A DNA stretch of 64,000 nt from positions 1-64,000 of the forward strand of contig JBFXFL010000002.1 in the NCBI GenBank assembly GCA_050179115.1. The letters are read 5' to 3'. Positions 1 to 8,039 of the stretch are shown here, one piece after another (within the stretch, counting starts at the first letter, position 1; each line of letters starts with the position of its first letter). The position numbers and the translations under genes are program-made. The stretch is from JAGPUQ01 sp050179115 (GTDB lineage: Bacteria; Pseudomonadota; Gammaproteobacteria; Pseudomonadales; Porticoccaceae). Below the pieces are notes generated by a model. That model was given only the letters and a program-made list of their open reading frames with translations. It made no database searches and had not been told where the DNA came from.

Positions 1-716
1 CCGCCCTGGTAGTCGCGGCTGGCGGGCACGTTGTCCATCACGCCGGGATAGGGATTGTATTTTTCCAGCGACCAGTTGCAGCCCGAGCTTTTCAGCATGA
101 TGTTGGACAGCGCCTTGGGATCGAGGCCGTTGTCGACGCCCAGTTGCAGCGCCTCGGCGGTGCCGATCATGTGGATGGCGAGCAGCATGTTGTTGCAGAT
201 CTTGGCGATCTGGCCGGCGCCGCTCTCGCCGGCGTGGAAGATGTTGGCGCCCATGTGCTTAAGCACTTCGCGCGCGGCCTCGACATCGGCGGCCTCGCCG
301 CCGCACATGAAGGCGAGCGTCGCAGCCTGGGCGCCGGCGACGCCGCCGGAGACGGGCGCGTCCACCACGCGGATGCCGCGCTTCTTGCCTTCGGCACCGA
401 TGCGCCGCGAACTGGCGGCAGCGATGGTCGAGCAGTCGATCGCCAGTGCCGCCGGGTTCATGAGATCGAGCAGGCCGGCGCCGTCGATGTAGAGGCGCTC
501 GGCAATGGCGCCGTCGGGCAGCATCGAGATCACGAAATCGGCGCCTTCGAGCGCGGCTTTTTCGGTGGCGGCGGCAACGCAGCCGTCCTTCACCGCCTGT
601 TGCACCGAGGCCGGCACCAGATCAAAGGCACGCACCTGGAACCCGGCCTTGACCAGGTTGGCGGCCATCGGCCCGCCCATGTTGCCCAACCCGAAAAACG
701 CGACTGTCTTGGCCAT
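1..716 (-). CDS. mmsB: 3-hydroxyisobutyrate dehydrogenase, C-terminus cut by window edge
   Basis: Oxidises 3-hydroxyisobutyrate to methylmalonate semialdehyde with NAD+ in valine catabolism, in the cytosol. The 238 visible codons start with a Rossmann motif GLGNMGGPMAANL (residues 9-21), contain the substrate-binding DAPVSGG (about 119-125) and the GAGQIAKICNN segment whose Lys172 is the expected catalytic lysine. The family is about 295 residues, so roughly 55-60 C-terminal residues lie beyond base 1. The ATG at 714-716 is preceded by AGGGGAT on the coding strand. It is the last visible gene of the mmsA operon, 59 bp after the preceding stop. 6-phosphogluconate dehydrogenase-like relatives are possible by sequence, but the operon makes this assignment firm. 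Confidence 0.93.
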   Translation of the reverse strand, partial: MAKTVAFFGLGNMGGPMAANLVKAGFQVRAFDLVPASVQQAVKDGCVAAATEKAALEGADFVISMLPDGAIAERLYIDGAGLLDLMNPAALAIDCSTIAAASSRRIGAEGKKRGIRVVDAPVSGGVAGAQAATLAFMCGGEAADVEAAREVLKHMGANIFHAGESGAGQIAKICNNMLLAIHMIGTAEALQLGVDNGLDPKALSNIMLKSSGCNWSLEKYNPYPGVMDNVPASRDYQG

Positions 717-775
717 GTTGATCCCCTGTGATGATGAATTATTGGATGGCGGACCGGAGGCGATACATGAAATCG

Positions 776-1897
776 CTACAGGTCAGCCAGTGGATGGGGC
801 GCGGCGCCCCAGGGCGGCGTCAGATATTGTTGTTGAATGGCCGGCGTGAGCTCGGCCAGTGTCGCTGGCACAAAGCGCGGCGCGTTGTCCTTGTCGATGA
901 TCTGGGCGCGCACGCCTTCGCGGAAAACGCCGTATTTTGCGCAGTTGAGCGCCGCCACCAGTTCGAGCCGGAAGGCATCGGCCAGTGGCAGCTCGCGCCC
1001 GCGCCGGTTCAGTTCGTAGGCGAGAAAGATCGACACCGGGCAGCCGCGCCGGTGGGTGGCGACCGCGCGCTGGAGCCACTTGTCGTCGCCGGCGTAGGCG
1101 AGGATGGCGGCGGAAGCATCCGCGAGCGTAGCGCTTTCCGTCACCGTGGCGATCCAGTCGGCGTGGAGCTCCAGCTGAGGCAGCGGGAGTTGATCGTGAA
1201 ATTCACGCAGCAGCCAGCGCAAGGCGCCAGCGATCTGCGCGTGCCGTTCGCCCGGGTCCGCCGACCATTCGAGCAGCGCCAGGCGCTTCAGCAGCATCGC
1301 CTTCCCCGCATGGGGCGCGAAGGTATCGGCGAGCCCCACATAGAGCGCGTCGGTGGCGTTCAACTGGGCGCCGGTCAGCCCGAGAAACAGCCCGGTGTTG
1401 TCCCGCGTGCGGTTCAAAAACCAGGTGCCGCCGACATCGGGAAACAGGCCGATGCTGATCTCGGGCATCGCGAGGCGGCTGTGTTCGGTGACGACGCGGA
1501 AATCGCCGCCCTGGTAGACGCCCATGCCGCCGCCCATCACGAAGCCGTTGCCCCAGGTGATGATGGGAATGCGCGAATGGTGCAGACGATAATCGAGGCG
1601 GTATTCGCGGGAGAAGAAGTCTCGCGCGTAGGGATTTTCGCCCTCGCCGTGTTCGACCATCGACTCGTAGAGCATGCGGATGTCGCCGCCGGCGGAAAAC
1701 GCGCGGTCGCCGACGCTGTCGATCAGGATGGCGACTATGCTGGGATCCGTTTCCCACTGATCGAGCCGCGCGCTCAGCAGATCCACCATTTCCAGACTGA
1801 GGGCGTTGAGGGCTTTCTCGGCGTTCAGCGTGGCGATGACGATTTTTTTGCCGCCGGTGCAGGCGCGCTCGGAAAAAATGACGGAGGGTTCAGTCAC
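776..1897 (-). CDS. 3-hydroxyisobutyryl-CoA hydrolase
   Basis: Hydrolyses 3-hydroxyisobutyryl-CoA to free 3-hydroxyisobutyrate, the thioesterase step of valine degradation. It is a crotonase-fold protein of 373 residues, longer than enoyl-CoA hydratases (about 260), as expected for the HIBCH group. It carries SAGGDIRMLYE (CoA/oxyanion loop), the GNGFVMGGGMG loop and the diagnostic MPEISIGLFPDVGG. I chose the GTG at 1895-1897 (protein begins MTEPSVIF) because GGGAGA sits six bases upstream; the open frame extends further 5' but into the preceding hydratase gene. It is 19 bp downstream of that gene, which supports the pathway assignment over a generic enoyl-CoA hydratase. Confidence 0.9.
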   Translation of the reverse strand: MTEPSVIFSERACTGGKKIVIATLNAEKALNALSLEMVDLLSARLDQWETDPSIVAILIDSVGDRAFSAGGDIRMLYESMVEHGEGENPYARDFFSREYRLDYRLHHSRIPIITWGNGFVMGGGMGVYQGGDFRVVTEHSRLAMPEISIGLFPDVGGTWFLNRTRDNTGLFLGLTGAQLNATDALYVGLADTFAPHAGKAMLLKRLALLEWSADPGERHAQIAGALRWLLREFHDQLPLPQLELHADWIATVTESATLADASAAILAYAGDDKWLQRAVATHRRGCPVSIFLAYELNRRGRELPLADAFRLELVAALNCAKYGVFREGVRAQIIDKDNAPRFVPATLAELTPAIQQQYLTPPWGAAPHPLADL

Positions 1898-1916
1898 GCG
1901 AAATCTCCCGCGCCGC

Positions 1917-2693
1917 TCAGCGGTTCTTCCACTCGGGCTTGCGCTTCTCCACAAACGCCGCGACGCCTTCCTTCTGATCGGCCATGCCCCACAGATCCAT
2001 GAAGCGGTCGCGCTCGAACTGGAAGCCGCTGTCGAGGGAGCGGTGGCGCGCCGACATGATCAGCTCCTTGCAGACGCGCACCGAGCTCGGGCTCTGGTTG
2101 GCGACCTTGGCGGTCAGCTCCAGGGCTTTTTCCAGCGCCTTGCCGGTGGGCACCACTTCCTGCACCAGGCCGATTTCCAGCGCCTTGTCGGCCTTCACCC
2201 GCTCGCCGAGCAGGATCATGCGCTTGGCCCAGCCCTCGCCGATCAGCCAGGGCAGATGCTGGGTGCCGAGACCGCCCGGCAGCAGTCCCACGGTGCATTC
2301 CGGCAGCGCCATCTGCGCCTGCTCTTCGGCGACGCGGATGTCGCAGGCGAGCGCACACTCGAGACCGCCGCCCATGGCGAAGCCGGTAATGGCGGCGACG
2401 GACACGCCCTGGTAGTTGGCCAGTGCGGTGAAAGCCACGCCAAACGCCTTGATGAAATCATAGGCGGCGCCGGTGTCGTCGTGGTGGAAGCGGGTCAGAT
2501 CGGCGCCGGCGCTGAAGAATTTTTCGCTCTCGCTGGTGAGCACCAGCGCGTAGTTGTCGCGGTCGGCGTTGAGTTCGGCGATCACCTGTTGCAGGTAGCC
2601 CAGGCTCTCCGGCGTCCAGGTGTTGGCCGGCGGGTTGTTCATGGTGAGGATGGCGGTGTGCCCGCGTTTTTCCACTTTCAATTGACTGCTCAT
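1917..2693 (-). CDS. enoyl-CoA hydratase (methacrylyl-CoA hydration)
   Basis: Crotonase-family hydratase of 258 residues, the usual length. Both glutamates used by enoyl-CoA hydratases are present, one in GGGLECALACDI (about residues 108-119) and one in LPECTVGLLPGG (about 135-146). In this operon the expected reaction is hydration of methacrylyl-CoA to 3-hydroxyisobutyryl-CoA. The ATG overlaps the stop of the upstream acyl-CoA dehydrogenase by four bases (ATGA), indicating translational coupling. Substrate is inferred from neighbours; the sequence alone says only short-chain enoyl-CoA hydratase. Confidence 0.9.
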   Translation of the reverse strand: MSSQLKVEKRGHTAILTMNNPPANTWTPESLGYLQQVIAELNADRDNYALVLTSESEKFFSAGADLTRFHHDDTGAAYDFIKAFGVAFTALANYQGVSVAAITGFAMGGGLECALACDIRVAEEQAQMALPECTVGLLPGGLGTQHLPWLIGEGWAKRMILLGERVKADKALEIGLVQEVVPTGKALEKALELTAKVANQSPSSVRVCKELIMSARHRSLDSGFQFERDRFMDLWGMADQKEGVAAFVEKRKPEWKNR

Positions 2694-3856
2694 CGAATGG
2701 TCTCCGTTGCCCCGGTCTCAAGAATGCGGCGCGCGATGATCACGCGCATGATTTCGTTGGTGCCTTCGAGAATCTGATGGACCCGCGCGTCGCGGAAAAA
2801 CCGCTCGATAGGGTATTCGCGCAGGTAGCCGTAACCGCCGTGCAGTTGCAGCGCCTCGTTGCAAATCTGAAAACCGATATCGGTGGCAAAGCGCTTGGCC
2901 ATCGCGCAATAGGTGGTTTTGTCGGCATCGTCGCGGTCGAGCTTGCTGGCGGCGAGACGCACCATCTGGCGCGCCGCCACCAGCTCGGTGGCCATGTCGG
3001 CGAGCTTGAATTGCAGGGCTTGAAACGCTGCGATGGGCTTGCCGAACTGGCGCCGCTCCTGAACATAGGCCTGGGCGAGATCGAGCGTGGCCTGCGCCGC
3101 GCCCACCGAGCAGGAGGCGATATTGATGCGGCCGCCGTCGAGGCCCTTCATGGCGATCTTGAAACCCTCGCCCTCGTTGCCGAGGCGGTAGGCGGCGGGG
3201 ACACGGACTTCGTCGAACGCGATCGCGCGGGTCGGCTGGCTGTTCCAGCCCAGCTTGGTTTCGTTCTTGCCGTAGTCGATGCCGGGCATATCCGCCGGCA
3301 CCGCGAAGGCGGTGATGCCGCCGGCGCCCGAGTCCGGCGCGCCGGTGCGGGTCATCAGCACCAGCACATCGGTGCTGCCCGCGCCGCTGATGAAGGTCTT
3401 GCCGCCGCTGATGAGGTAGTCGTCGCCAGCGCGCACCGCGCGGGTGGTGATGGACGCGGCATCGCTGCCGGCATTGGGTTCGGTGAGGCAGTAGGACGCG
3501 AGCTTTTCGCCCGTCACCAGTTGCTGGCAGAACTCGTCCCGCACCCGTTGCGAGCCCCAGGTGCAGGCCATCCAGGCCGCCATGTTGTGAATCGAGATAA
3601 AGGCGGCGGTCGAGGTGCAGCCAGCGGCGAGTTCCTCCAGGATGATGGTGGCATCGAGCCGGGTCATGCCCATGCCGCCGACGGTCTCGGGGCAGTACAT
3701 GCCGCAGAAGCCGAGCGCGCCGGCGGCGGCGATGGTGTCGCGGGGAAAGATCTTGCCCTCGTCCCACGCGGCGGCGTGGGGCGCCAGCTCGCCGCGGGCA
3801 AAGGCGCGCGCGGCGTCGCGAAAGGCGCGCTGCTCCTCGCTCAGTTCAAAATCCAT
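2690..3856 (-). CDS. acyl-CoA dehydrogenase, probably isobutyryl-CoA dehydrogenase
   Basis: FAD enzyme of 388 residues with the standard ACAD layout: an N-terminal helical domain, a middle beta domain with YCLTEPNAGSDAAS and the ISGGKTFISGAG FAD/substrate segment, and a C-terminal helical domain with QFGKPIAAFQALQFKLADM and LHGGYGYLREYPIER. The catalytic base is expected in EGTNEIMRV near the C-terminus. Located between mmsA and the enoyl-CoA hydratase, it should oxidise isobutyryl-CoA to methacrylyl-CoA, passing electrons to ETF. 2-methylbutyryl-CoA is an alternative or additional substrate that sequence cannot exclude. It is 18 bp from the mmsA stop and overlaps the next gene by four bases. 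Confidence 0.9.
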   Translation of the reverse strand: MDFELSEEQRAFRDAARAFARGELAPHAAAWDEGKIFPRDTIAAAGALGFCGMYCPETVGGMGMTRLDATIILEELAAGCTSTAAFISIHNMAAWMACTWGSQRVRDEFCQQLVTGEKLASYCLTEPNAGSDAASITTRAVRAGDDYLISGGKTFISGAGSTDVLVLMTRTGAPDSGAGGITAFAVPADMPGIDYGKNETKLGWNSQPTRAIAFDEVRVPAAYRLGNEGEGFKIAMKGLDGGRINIASCSVGAAQATLDLAQAYVQERRQFGKPIAAFQALQFKLADMATELVAARQMVRLAASKLDRDDADKTTYCAMAKRFATDIGFQICNEALQLHGGYGYLREYPIERFFRDARVHQILEGTNEIMRVIIARRILETGATETIR

Positions 3857-3874
3857 CGCGCTGACCTTTTCCGG

Positions 3875-5380
3875 CTATTTCAGGTTGATGGACATGTTGG
3901 GTCCGCCGGCGCCCGGGATGCTGTCGTCGAACCAGCGCGCGGTGATGGTCTTGGTCTCGGTGTAGAAACGCACCGCCTGCTTGCCGTAGGCGTGCAGGTC
4001 GCCGTGGAAGGAGCCGCGCCAGCCGGTGAACGAGAAGAACGGCAGCGGCACCGGAATGGGGACATTGATGCCGACCTGGCCGACCTGGATCTCGTGCTGG
4101 TATTTGCGCGCGGCGGCGCCGGAGGCGGTGAAGATCGAGGTGCCGTTGCCGCGGAAATCCCGGTTGATCAGCGCGATGGCCTCGTCGAGGGTCGCCACCT
4201 TGAGGATGCACAGCACCGGCCCGAACACCTCTTCGCAATAGAAAGCCATGTCCGGGCGCAGATCGGTGAAGATGGTCGGGCCGATCCAGTTGCCGTTCGG
4301 GTAGCCCTCGACGGTGCAGTCGGAGCCGTCGAGCAGGCAGGTGGCGCCGTCCTTTTTCGCCTGCGCGATCATGCCCACCACCCGTTCCTTGGCGGCAGCG
4401 TTGGTCAGCGGGCCGTAGGCAGCGCTCTTGTCGGTCCAGGCGCCGGGCTGAATCCTGCGCGCGGCGACCACCAGATCGTCGATCCAGTTGGCGGCATCGC
4501 CCACCATCACCACATTGGGAATCGCCATGCAGCGCTGGCCGGCGGCGCCGAACGCGGAGCCGATGATGTTGTTGACGACCTGGGCGCGGTTGGCGTCCGG
4601 CATCACCACCATGTGGTTGTTGGCGCCGGTCATGCACTGCATGCGCTTGAGGTTGTCGGTGCCCTTGCGGTAGATGTGCTTGCCCACGGGGACCGAACCC
4701 ACGAAGGAGCCGGCGCGGATGTCCGGGTGTTCGAGCAGGTAATCCACCTGGCTGGCGCCGCCGTGCACGACCTGCAGCACGCCGGGCGGCGCGCCGGCCT
4801 CGACGAAGAGCTCGGCGAGGCGGGTCGGCGTCAGCGGGTCGCGCTCCGACGGCTTCAATATGAAGGTATTACCGCAGGCGATCGCCATCGGGAACATCCA
4901 CAGCGGAATCATCGCCGGGAAGTTGAACGGCGTGATGCCCATGCACACGCCGAGCGGCTGGATGATGGAATAGGTGTCGATGCCGCCGGCGACGTTCTCG
5001 ACCGTCTCTCCCATCATCAGGGTGGCGATGTTGGCGGCGTGTTCGACCACCTCGATGCCGCGCCAGACGTCGCCCCTGGCGTCCTCGAAGGTCTTGCCCA
5101 GCTCCTGGCTGATGATTTCGGCCAGTTCGTCGTGGTGCTCCTTGAGCAGGTGCTGGTAACGCAGCATCAGGCGCGCGCGTTGCGGCACCGGCACTTCCTT
5201 CCAGCTCTCGAAGGCGGTCACGGCGGCGGCCACGGCACGCGCCATCTCGTCCGGTGTGGCGTGGGGAACCTCGCTCAATACGTCCTGGGTGGCGGGATTG
5301 ACGACCGGCGTGAACTGGGTGCTCGCGCTCTGGACCCATTCACCGCCGATGAACAGGGGAACGCGTCGGGGAAAAGCCAT
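3875..5380 (-). CDS. mmsA: CoA-acylating methylmalonate-semialdehyde dehydrogenase
   Basis: Converts methylmalonate semialdehyde plus CoA and NAD+ to propionyl-CoA and CO2, the last dedicated step of valine degradation. The 501 residues match the family length. Visible features are PFNFPAMIPLWMFP in the cofactor-binding region, the KPSERDPLTP segment, and the nucleophile Cys in GAAGQRCMAIPN. The ATG at 5378-5380 (MAFPRRVPLFIGGEW) follows GAGGT on the coding strand; an in-frame ATG 12 bases upstream lacks a ribosome site. It is the first gene of a five-gene minus-strand operon, with a promoter candidate about 110 bp upstream. Confidence 0.95.
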   Translation of the reverse strand: MAFPRRVPLFIGGEWVQSASTQFTPVVNPATQDVLSEVPHATPDEMARAVAAAVTAFESWKEVPVPQRARLMLRYQHLLKEHHDELAEIISQELGKTFEDARGDVWRGIEVVEHAANIATLMMGETVENVAGGIDTYSIIQPLGVCMGITPFNFPAMIPLWMFPMAIACGNTFILKPSERDPLTPTRLAELFVEAGAPPGVLQVVHGGASQVDYLLEHPDIRAGSFVGSVPVGKHIYRKGTDNLKRMQCMTGANNHMVVMPDANRAQVVNNIIGSAFGAAGQRCMAIPNVVMVGDAANWIDDLVVAARRIQPGAWTDKSAAYGPLTNAAAKERVVGMIAQAKKDGATCLLDGSDCTVEGYPNGNWIGPTIFTDLRPDMAFYCEEVFGPVLCILKVATLDEAIALINRDFRGNGTSIFTASGAAARKYQHEIQVGQVGINVPIPVPLPFFSFTGWRGSFHGDLHAYGKQAVRFYTETKTITARWFDDSIPGAGGPNMSINLK

Positions 5381-5489
5381 GGCTGACCTCATCGGATGGT
5401 GGACGTGGTGGCGGCCCGGAGCACCGGTTCGGGTGCTTCCCGGGCGGCGCGGATGAGCCGCGCTTGCCACAACGGGCGGGTGATCGCCG

Positions 5490-5517
5490 ATTGTACAGAA
5501 TGCCCGCGCGCGCTCAA
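5490..5517 (-). promoter_or_regulatory. sigma-70 promoter candidate for the mmsA operon
   Basis: On the minus strand TTGAGC (5512-5517) and TACAAT (5490-5495) are separated by 16 bp. Transcription would start near 5483, leaving a leader of about 100 nt before mmsA. The match is close to consensus, but no regulator site was recognised. Confidence 0.5.
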
Positions 5518-5567
5518 ACGCAGGGTGTTGCGCCGGCGTGGCCCATGCCGGAGCGGTGGGGACCCGC

Positions 5568-5576
5568 TGGTATACT
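5568..5576 (+). promoter_or_regulatory. extended -10 promoter candidate for argA
   Basis: TGG followed by TATACT forms an extended -10 element (TGn-TATACT) with no good -35. It directly precedes an ATG at 5578 that would lie upstream of the predicted transcript start near 5583, which argues that argA begins at the GTG at 5614. Confidence 0.45.
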
Positions 5577-5613
5577 GATGCCCCTGCAATCCGGCAACCG
5601 GCAGATTCCGAGC

Positions 5614-6921
5614 GTGAACGACTACGTGAAGTTTTTTCGCGACACCGCACCCTACAGCAACATGCACCGGGGCAAGACCTTCGTCATCGTGCTGCGCGGC
5701 GCGGCCATCCAGCACGCGAATTTTCCGCACCTGGTCGGTGACATCGCGCTGCTCGCCGCCCAGGGCATCAGAGTGGTGCTGGTGCACGGGGCCAGGCCTC
5801 AGGTGGATCGCCAGATCGAACTGCGCCAGCTCGATTGCTGCTTTGAGGGCGAGGTACGGATCACCGACACCGAAGTCATGGCGTGCGTGCAGGAAGCCGT
5901 GGGCAGCATCCGCATCAGTATCGAGGCGGCCCTGTCGATGGGCGCGGTCAACTCCCCCATGCAGGGCGCGCGGGTGCGGGTAGTGGGCGGCAACCTCATC
6001 ACCGCCAAACCCCTTGGCATCCGCAATGGCGTGGATTTTCACCACAGCGGCGAGGTGCGGCGCATCGACCGGGTGGGTATCCGCAACCATCTCGACAACG
6101 GTGCCATCGTGCTGCTGTCGCCGGTTGGCTATTCGCCCACCGGCGAGGTGTTCAACCTCACCTGCGAGGACGTTGCGATTCAAACGGCAATCAGCCTGCA
6201 GGCCGACAAGCTCATCTTCATCGGCGCCGAACCCGGTGTCTACGATGCCGAAGGCCGCCTGAAAAAAGTCATCGCCCTGCCCGAGGCGGTCGCCTGGATC
6301 GAGCGCCTGCGCGAGCAGCCGGTGCTGGCAGCGTCCCTGCGCGCGGGCTATCAGGCCTGCCTCAACGGGGTGCAGCGCAGCCACCTCATCGGCTTTGTCG
6401 AGGACGGTGCATTGCTCCGCGAGCTGTTTACCCGCGACGGTGCCGGGACGCTGATCCTGAAGGACGGCAGTGAAGTCATTCGCCAGGCCACCATCGACGA
6501 CATCGGCGGCATCCTGGAACTGATCACGCCCCTCGAGGAACAGGGCGTGCTGGTGAAGCGCTCGCGCGAATTGCTGGAAACCGAGATTTCGCGGTTCCAT
6601 GTCATCGTGCATCCCGAGGGCACCATCATCGGTTGCGCCGCGCTCTACCCCTTCATCGACAAGGCGGCGGCGGAACTCGCGTGCGTTGCCACGCACCCCG
6701 ACTTCTGCAATCAGGGGCTGGGCAGCCGGCTGCTGGCCCATCTGGAAACCAAGGCCCGCGCCGAACACGGCCTCAAGCACCTGTTCGTGCTGACCACCCA
6801 GGCGGAACACTGGTTTCGGGAGAAAGGCTTCACGCCCATCGGGATCGAGGATCTGCCGGCGGCCAAGGCCGAGCTTTACAACTACCAGCGGCGTTCAAAG
6901 ATTTTTCAGAAAACCCTTTAG
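5614..6921 (+). CDS. argA: amino-acid N-acetyltransferase (N-acetylglutamate synthase)
   Basis: First committed enzyme of arginine biosynthesis: acetyl-CoA plus glutamate gives N-acetylglutamate. The N-terminal amino-acid-kinase-like domain (about 1-280; HRGKTFV, VHGARPQ, SPMQGARVRV, LLSPVGYSPTGE) is the usual arginine-sensing part. The C-terminal GNAT domain (about 290-435) shows the acetyl-CoA loop in NQGLGSRLL. From the GTG at 5614 the protein has 435 residues, close to Pseudomonas ArgA, and its start MNDYVKFFRDTAPY aligns with the Pseudomonas N-terminus. An ATG at 5578 would add 12 residues but is probably untranscribed. The TAG stop shares its bases with a TA-flanked inverted-repeat element. 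Confidence 0.93.
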   Translation: MNDYVKFFRDTAPYSNMHRGKTFVIVLRGAAIQHANFPHLVGDIALLAAQGIRVVLVHGARPQVDRQIELRQLDCCFEGEVRITDTEVMACVQEAVGSIRISIEAALSMGAVNSPMQGARVRVVGGNLITAKPLGIRNGVDFHHSGEVRRIDRVGIRNHLDNGAIVLLSPVGYSPTGEVFNLTCEDVAIQTAISLQADKLIFIGAEPGVYDAEGRLKKVIALPEAVAWIERLREQPVLAASLRAGYQACLNGVQRSHLIGFVEDGALLRELFTRDGAGTLILKDGSEVIRQATIDDIGGILELITPLEEQGVLVKRSRELLETEISRFHVIVHPEGTIIGCAALYPFIDKAAAELACVATHPDFCNQGLGSRLLAHLETKARAEHGLKHLFVLTTQAEHWFREKGFTPIGIEDLPAAKAELYNYQRRSKIFQKTL

Positions 6922-7065
6922 CAGCTTGTTGAAAAACTGCTGCGGCAGCCATCTGCTTCGTTGCGCGGTGCTCGCTCCCTCGCCTATCTATCTGATATGT
7001 CTCGGTCGCTGCGCGCCGTGCGCCTCGCATCTGGCCGCCTCGCGACGTTTTTCAACAAGCTGTTA
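6919..7065. repeat. MITE-like inverted-repeat element with TA flanks
   Basis: GCAGCTTGTTGAAAAAC (6921-6937) and GTTTTTCAACAAGCTGT (7047-7063) are inverted repeats with one mismatch at the outermost base. The element is 143 bp with TA on both sides (6919-6920 and 7064-7065), the target-site duplication made by IS630/Tc1-type transposases. The interior keeps partial dyad symmetry and has no convincing gene. It abuts argA and may also terminate its transcript. No second copy is in this window, so mobility is inferred from structure only. Confidence 0.6.
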
Positions 7066-7133
7066 GTACGCACTGCGCGGGTTCAGTGATCGGATCGCTT
7101 GCGGATCCGAGGGGGATCTCATTGGCCAACAGG

Positions 7134-8039
7134 TTAATACCCCGGGCCACCGCGCGCCGCCAGTGCGCGTGCCGCGGCGGCCGTGCGGGTTTCCACCCCG
7201 AGTTTGGTAAACACATGCTCGAGGTGCTTGGTGACGGTGCGTGGGCTCATGGCGAGAATCGCGCCGATGTCGCGATTGGTCTTGCCGGCCGTAACCCAGC
7301 GCAGCACGTCCGCCTCGCGTGGCGTCAGTCGGAACGCGTCCGCCAGTCGCTCCGCCGTCGGGGCCCCGGTGCCTTCGAGCAGCAGCAGTGATTCGTCCGG
7401 ATCCACGCGATTGCAATAGGTAACCCTGAGATCCTGGCCGCTGTGGGTGAAGGCAAGTGAGCGCCCCATTTCCTCATTGGTTTCGCGACAGCGCACGAGC
7501 CACCGGATTACTTCTGGCGGCAGGCGCAGGTCCGGTCCGGGCAACAATGCCCGGGCGCGCTCGCTGAGCCAGGTAACCCTGCCGCTGTCATCAACGGTCA
7601 GACTCGGGCGCGGCAGGGCTTCCACGGCACTGGTGGCCCGGCGCAAATTCCGCGACCGCGCGATATGGGAATCGATCCGCGCTATGACCTCATCTTCGCG
7701 CACCGGCTTGGTGACATAATCGACCGCTCCTTCGCCAAATCCGCGCACGACATCCTCGGTGGCGGTAAGGGCGGTCATGAAGATTACCGGGATGGCACGG
7801 GTTTCCGGCTGCGCCTTCAATCGCTGGCAGGTTTCGAAGCCGCTGAGTCCCGGCATGACCGCATCCAGCAGGATGACATCGGGCCGCACCAGTTCGAGTT
7901 GGCGCAGGGCGGTCAAACCGCTCGGTGCCACCAGTACCTCGTAGCCGGCGCTGTCGAGGGCATCCGATAGGAAGGCGAGGTTCGCAGGCGTATCGTCGAC
8001 GATCATCACAATACCGTGCCGGTCAGCACTCGTCTTCAT
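7134..8039 (-). CDS. LuxR/NarL-type response regulator with internal PAS-like region
   Basis: A DNA-binding response regulator of 301 residues. The receiver domain (about 10-125) has acidic residues D15/D16, phospho-acceptor D59 in VILLDAVMPG and the conserved lysine in VTKPVRED. Residues about 135-225 (SLTVDDSGRVTWLSERARAL onward) resemble a PAS fold but are not clearly assigned. A LuxR-type helix-turn-helix follows (about 235-295; LTPREADVLRWVTAGKTNRDI). The ATG at 8037-8039 has GGGAG upstream and overlaps the end of the kinase gene by 17 bases, so the two are cotranscribed and very likely partners. It probably controls the divergent amide-uptake operon. NarL/FixJ regulators normally lack the middle region. 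Confidence 0.85.
   Translation of the reverse strand: MKTSADRHGIVMIVDDTPANLAFLSDALDSAGYEVLVAPSGLTALRQLELVRPDVILLDAVMPGLSGFETCQRLKAQPETRAIPVIFMTALTATEDVVRGFGEGAVDYVTKPVREDEVIARIDSHIARSRNLRRATSAVEALPRPSLTVDDSGRVTWLSERARALLPGPDLRLPPEVIRWLVRCRETNEEMGRSLAFTHSGQDLRVTYCNRVDPDESLLLLEGTGAPTAERLADAFRLTPREADVLRWVTAGKTNRDIGAILAMSPRTVTKHLEHVFTKLGVETRTAAAARALAARGGPGY

Noticed and set aside
2777..5386. Long open frame (869 codons) on the plus strand opposite the acyl-CoA dehydrogenase and mmsA genes
   Set aside because: It is antisense to two well-supported enzymes, has no family resemblance and reflects high-GC codon bias.
5578..5613. Longer argA beginning at the ATG at 5578
   Set aside because: Overlaps the expected transcription start; the GTG at 5614 matches the family N-terminus.
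7091..7109. CGGATC/GATCCG inverted repeat downstream of the response regulator as a terminator
   Set aside because: Short 6-bp stem with no T-run in the minus-strand direction.
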